In this document: positions 60,612 through 64,000 of the stretch, piece by piece
Layout: each line of letters starts with the position of its first letter
Numbering within the stretch: the first letter of the stretch is position 1
Source of the DNA: Chaunax sp. Z400
Taxonomy: Eukaryota > Chordata > Actinopteri > Lophiiformes > Chaunacidae
Direction: 5' to 3'
DNA length: 64,000 bases
Assembly: GCA_037577475.1 (NCBI GenBank)
Contig: CM075184.1
Span: 8,391,594 to 8,455,593, forward strand
Translations under genes and position numbers: made by a program
The notes under the pieces: model-generated
Told to the model about the DNA's origin: nothing
What the model saw: the letters and a program-made list of their open reading frames with translations, nothing else
Database searches by the model: none

Positions 60612-61649
60612 GAGAGATATACAGTGGGTAAAAAAAGTGAAAAGTTTTAAAGTGTTTGTGACGAGGAAAAGCAAAGAAGTGACAGAAGTCCACGCGGTCG
60701 CTTTCTCAAAAGGTCGCCGTTCTTCTTCTTCTCCTACAGTTTGACAGAGAAGAATAAAAAAAAAAAAAGAAGATCTCTAAACAGGGGGAAATAGTTTCTT
60801 TCTTTATCGCCCTTTTCACCCCTTTCACTCCATTTCTCACGTCGACCTCAAGGACTCTAGTGCTGCAGATGTTTCTAAAATACTGCCACTGATCATTGTT
60901 GCACAGTGTTACTGACTACTGAACATGGTTTGATGTATTTACTTTAAGATGAGAAAAAAAAAGAACAAAAAACTGGAAAAAAGACGACATATTGTGTATA
61001 GCCTTAGATACAAGTCATCTGTTATTGCTTCTACAAAGCTATGTAGCCGTGCTAGAACGTAGGACGTAGGGTTTATTTTATTTCCAATTTTTTTATATGT
61101 ACTGTACATTAATGCCTTCTCCATTTACCGATCAAAAAAAGAGGAAAAAGATGACAATCATCTCCTGTGCTGAAAACATATTTGCCCCCCGTATATACAG
61201 AATCCATTATGCATAGAGGGACTTGATCCTTTCTTTCTTTCTTTGTTTTGGTTCTCAGAAGTATTTTGCACTGTGATAGTATTACAAATCCCACCTATAC
61301 AGTACAAAACTAGCTTAACTAACTAAACTGAAAGTGTGTGTCTGTGTGTCCCTTGACATTGTGAAATGTTTCAGCGTCATTTTTTTGTGAACCCAGAGAA
61401 AAATTCTAATGCGGTATGTACAGTTCCAATATAATAATTCTTTATTTTAGTTTGATCGACCTCTATACTGTATGTGGCTTCGACAGATTGTTAACCAGAT
61501 TTCTTTTTTTTTTTATGCTAACACCCTTCTGACCTGCAGCTCAGGCCTGTCGCTGCTTCAGACGAAGTGATATTCACTCCTCAGATTCCAGCTGGAGGAG
61601 ATGTTGCCGCAGTACAGCCTTGACTTTTTGTCCATTTTAATTTGATTCA

Positions 61650-61657
61650 TGTAAATA
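61650..61657 (+). promoter_or_regulatory. Pumilio response element TGTAAATA
   Basis: A second exact UGUANAUA site, again only in the long UTR form. Confidence 0.45.
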
Positions 61658-62079
61658 ACAATTACCCATTCTTTCGATTTCTGTATGCCAGGAAAAGAGG
61701 GGTTTCAAAACTAAAATAAGAAGAGCGAGATATTTGAAAAGTGAAAAATAAAGGTTGTTGGGAGATGTAATGGTGTTGTTTTGACGGGAGGAATTCTGGA
61801 AATGGGGTCTAAGTGAACCAATCAGACGTATCCTGCGGAGGCACTGACCAATGGCTTTGACCACCTGACCCTGTCTCTGGCTTCCAGGGGTGTAAAGTTG
61901 AGAGATTAATTGTGAGAGTCTCGCTTGGGCGCTCTCTTTCTCTGAACCAGCTATAATGAGCATTCCACTCTGCATATTATGTACAAAACCTGTCTTGTGA
62001 GCTGAACACTCTTTATGTTTCACTGTACCCTCATGGCAGATGCTTCGTTTTGTAACTACTGAACTGTACTTATAGTAAA

Positions 62080-62085
62080 AATAAA
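62080..62085 (+). terminator. Distal polyadenylation signal AATAAA
   Basis: AATAAA, then about 15 bases to a short A run and a GT-rich stretch (GGTTCTTGTTTTT near 62132). This is the best candidate for the end of the long znf536 mRNA. Confidence 0.6.
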
Positions 62086-62109
62086 ATGTATTCAAATGAA
62101 AAAAAAAAG

Positions 62110-64000
62110 GATTGTCACAGAGAAACCGTCTGGTTCTTGTTTTTAATTTCTTCATTTCTGACAGAGGGCGGATCAGGAAGGCGAGCCGGCGTGTCGGAGC
62201 GTCGCTGTGTGTTCAGAGTGGGTAAACTGTTGGGAGAGAAGTCCATCACCTCAGAATGAGTTATTATCTCTGTCAATGTGATGGCAAAGCGTCACAGACT
62301 GGGGTCATGATGTCAGATACACACAACTACTAAACCACAACTACTGTCTTTCACTTTAGAAGCGTGGATTAACAATGGTGAGAGCAACAGGGTGCATGAG
62401 ACCTGGAATTCATTATGTGTACCATTCATAATAATCAACATAAATATTATATAAAGTATTAATCTTTACATAAGCAACACATCTACCAAATCATCTGCAT
62501 ATTAATCTCTTTTGGAATGACATCTTGTAAATGATCAAATCACAATAATTCACATATTTCAATATATTAACAGTTTTATTTAATTATGGTGAAACAGCAA
62601 TAACGGGCATCTGAGGTGTTTCGGTTGCCGAGGTAACGCATGGAGGAAGTGGTGTCTGTGTTGGTGATGTTGCAGGCTTTTCCAAATGGGAACATTCATC
62701 CACATTCCCTGAACAGGGAGTAGGGAGAACTGTGAACACTGTGGGACAGAATGTAGCTCAGGTCTCTGGTCTCGTCCCACATCCTGATCTTGTATATTTG
62801 TTTTTTTGACAGTGATTCGTGAACCTGAAACCACTGCCCCCTCTTGTCTACACCTTTGACCCGTCCTTACTTCTTTACCACCTTCAAAACAAACTAACAA
62901 CTAACAACGGCTACACTGAAAATTGCTCTGTACTTGCCAAGATTCAAAATCTTAGACCTGCAGACATGAGATTAATTATCATGATTAAAAAGTTACATGC
63001 TAGTTTGTTTGTTTGTTATTTGATTTTTGATTTTTTTCCATGGACAGATAATTTCACTAGAATTAAACAATTTGCTCCTCAAATGTTTTTCCTTGTGTTT
63101 TGAAAATCAGCTGTGGATGACGTGACTACATGCTTTAATTAGGGATTAATGCATATGTTGACAGGAATATTCACTGGTGGCAGTAGGTTATTAAAGTTAA
63201 TTAACTATAAAAGCATAAACACATGGTACAGAGAAACTACAATAATCTGGTGTTTGCTGGACTCATCCAGTTTACAGTGGAACACAGGAACACGTTCTGC
63301 AGCCAGAAATGGAACTCAAATTAATTATCAGATGAATCAAAATTTCTAAAAGCGATGAGCTTTTGTTTGGTTAATATTTGGTTAAAGTAATTGTCCAATA
63401 CTTTGATAATCGGTTAATTAAATATTTGCTGGTTCCAGCTTCCTATATTTAAGGCTTTGCTGCTTTTCTTTGTCATTTATGTCATTAAATGAAGAGTTTC
63501 TGTGGGTTTTTTTTATAAACTAAAATACTTCTTAATATTAACTATTAAAATACACCATTCATCAGATTAATATACAGGCAATTGTTATGTTCAGGACTTT
63601 TTAAAATACATTTTTAAAATCTGATAGAATTGTGTTTGGATCATTCAGGAGCACCTTTTTGCAAACGCATTATCAAAATGCTTATAATAAAAGAAAATTA
63701 CAAACTACATCCGAGATTCTTACACTTTAACATATTTAAGAAATTCCATATGATCACCGAGGACTTTGCAACTGAATGATGAACAATATTTGTCAGGCAA
63801 TGATTAGCGCTAACAAAAGGGTGCAGTTTACACTTAAAGTTTTTGAAATTGCATCATTAAAAGCCTGTTATCTTCAGAATAGAAGCTGCATCAGTAATAA
63901 TTGGAAATTTCAGACCTTTAGACTGTCAAAATGGGTTGAAAGGCAAAGAAAAGATCAACAGAATCTGAAGAAAAGTCATTAAAGCTATTGATATGAATGT
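62110..64000. other. Intergenic sequence downstream of znf536
   Basis: AT-rich, mostly unique sequence. The open frames are at most about 106 codons (minus strand, 62,580-62,900) and look like no known protein. I see no RNA gene, exon or recognised mobile element here. Confidence 0.5.

Larger units (their letters stand above)
59671..62100 (+). other. znf536: Proposed znf536 3' UTR, about 2.4 kb
   Basis: Follows the TAA without an intron signal and ends in a good polyadenylation region. It starts with a purine-rich GAT/GAG repeat (59694-59756), then AT-rich unique sequence with a C run near 60484-60497. It holds two perfect Pumilio-type UGUANAUA sites: TGTACATA at 60604-60611 and TGTAAATA at 61650-61657. 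Open frames on the minus strand (one of 172 codons at 61,637-62,155) resemble no protein and are taken as chance. Confidence 0.6.

Noticed and set aside
61637..62155. 172-codon minus-strand open frame overlapping the distal poly(A) region
   Set aside because: It lies across the proposed 3' UTR and poly(A) site of znf536, resembles no protein family, and begins in the A-rich region past the cleavage site.

Overview
The window looks like nuclear DNA from a ray-finned (teleost) fish. It is intron-rich and crowded with (CA)n/(TG)n, (TA)n and (ATT)n microsatellites. It carries Tc1-like and hAT-like transposon relics and repeat tails of kinds common in fish genomes. Coding sequence is very sparse: only about 2.1 kb of the 64 kb is convincingly coding, all on the + strand and all from one gene. 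That gene is znf536, a neural C2H2 zinc-finger transcription factor. I recognise it from two adjacent zinc fingers, an atypical CX2C-X12-HX4H finger, the GSLQAFMDSFVL block and a PLDLS co-repressor motif. No bacterial or viral features were seen.

Layout: 1-3639 is the end of an intron; the exon(s) with the start codon and first fingers lie upstream of the window. 3640-3798 is a short exon ending inside a TGEKP linker. 3799-11109 is a 7.3 kb intron. 11110-12876 is the large 1,767-nt exon. 12877-59515 is a very long intron of about 46.6 kb. 59516-59670 is the proposed terminal coding exon with a His/Asn/Asp/Pro-rich tail and a stop. 59671 to about 62,100 is the proposed 3' UTR, with polyadenylation signals near 60,358 and 62,080. 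The rest is intergenic. The phases agree at every junction (all phase 1), and the three exons plus one upstream base give 693 codons before the stop.

The long intron has two characters. Some stretches are dense in mobile-element debris, above all 37.2-44.7 kb: a MITE, a nested repeat cluster, a Tc1-like relic, a broken hAT transposase and a hAT terminus. Others (for example 23.1-23.3, 43.6-43.9, 51.7-51.9, 56.8-57.1 and 57.8-58.1 kb) are unique sequence rich in homeodomain and SOX-type motifs, and look like candidate conserved regulatory elements. This needs a cross-species alignment to confirm.

I found no clearly undescribed biological system. The observations most worth a second look are a UG-repeat tract just upstream of the terminal 3' splice site, a (TA)n-cored palindrome with a tiny Tc1-type hairpin element inside it, a SOX-site cluster, the unusual terminal-exon tail, and the decayed hAT transposase.
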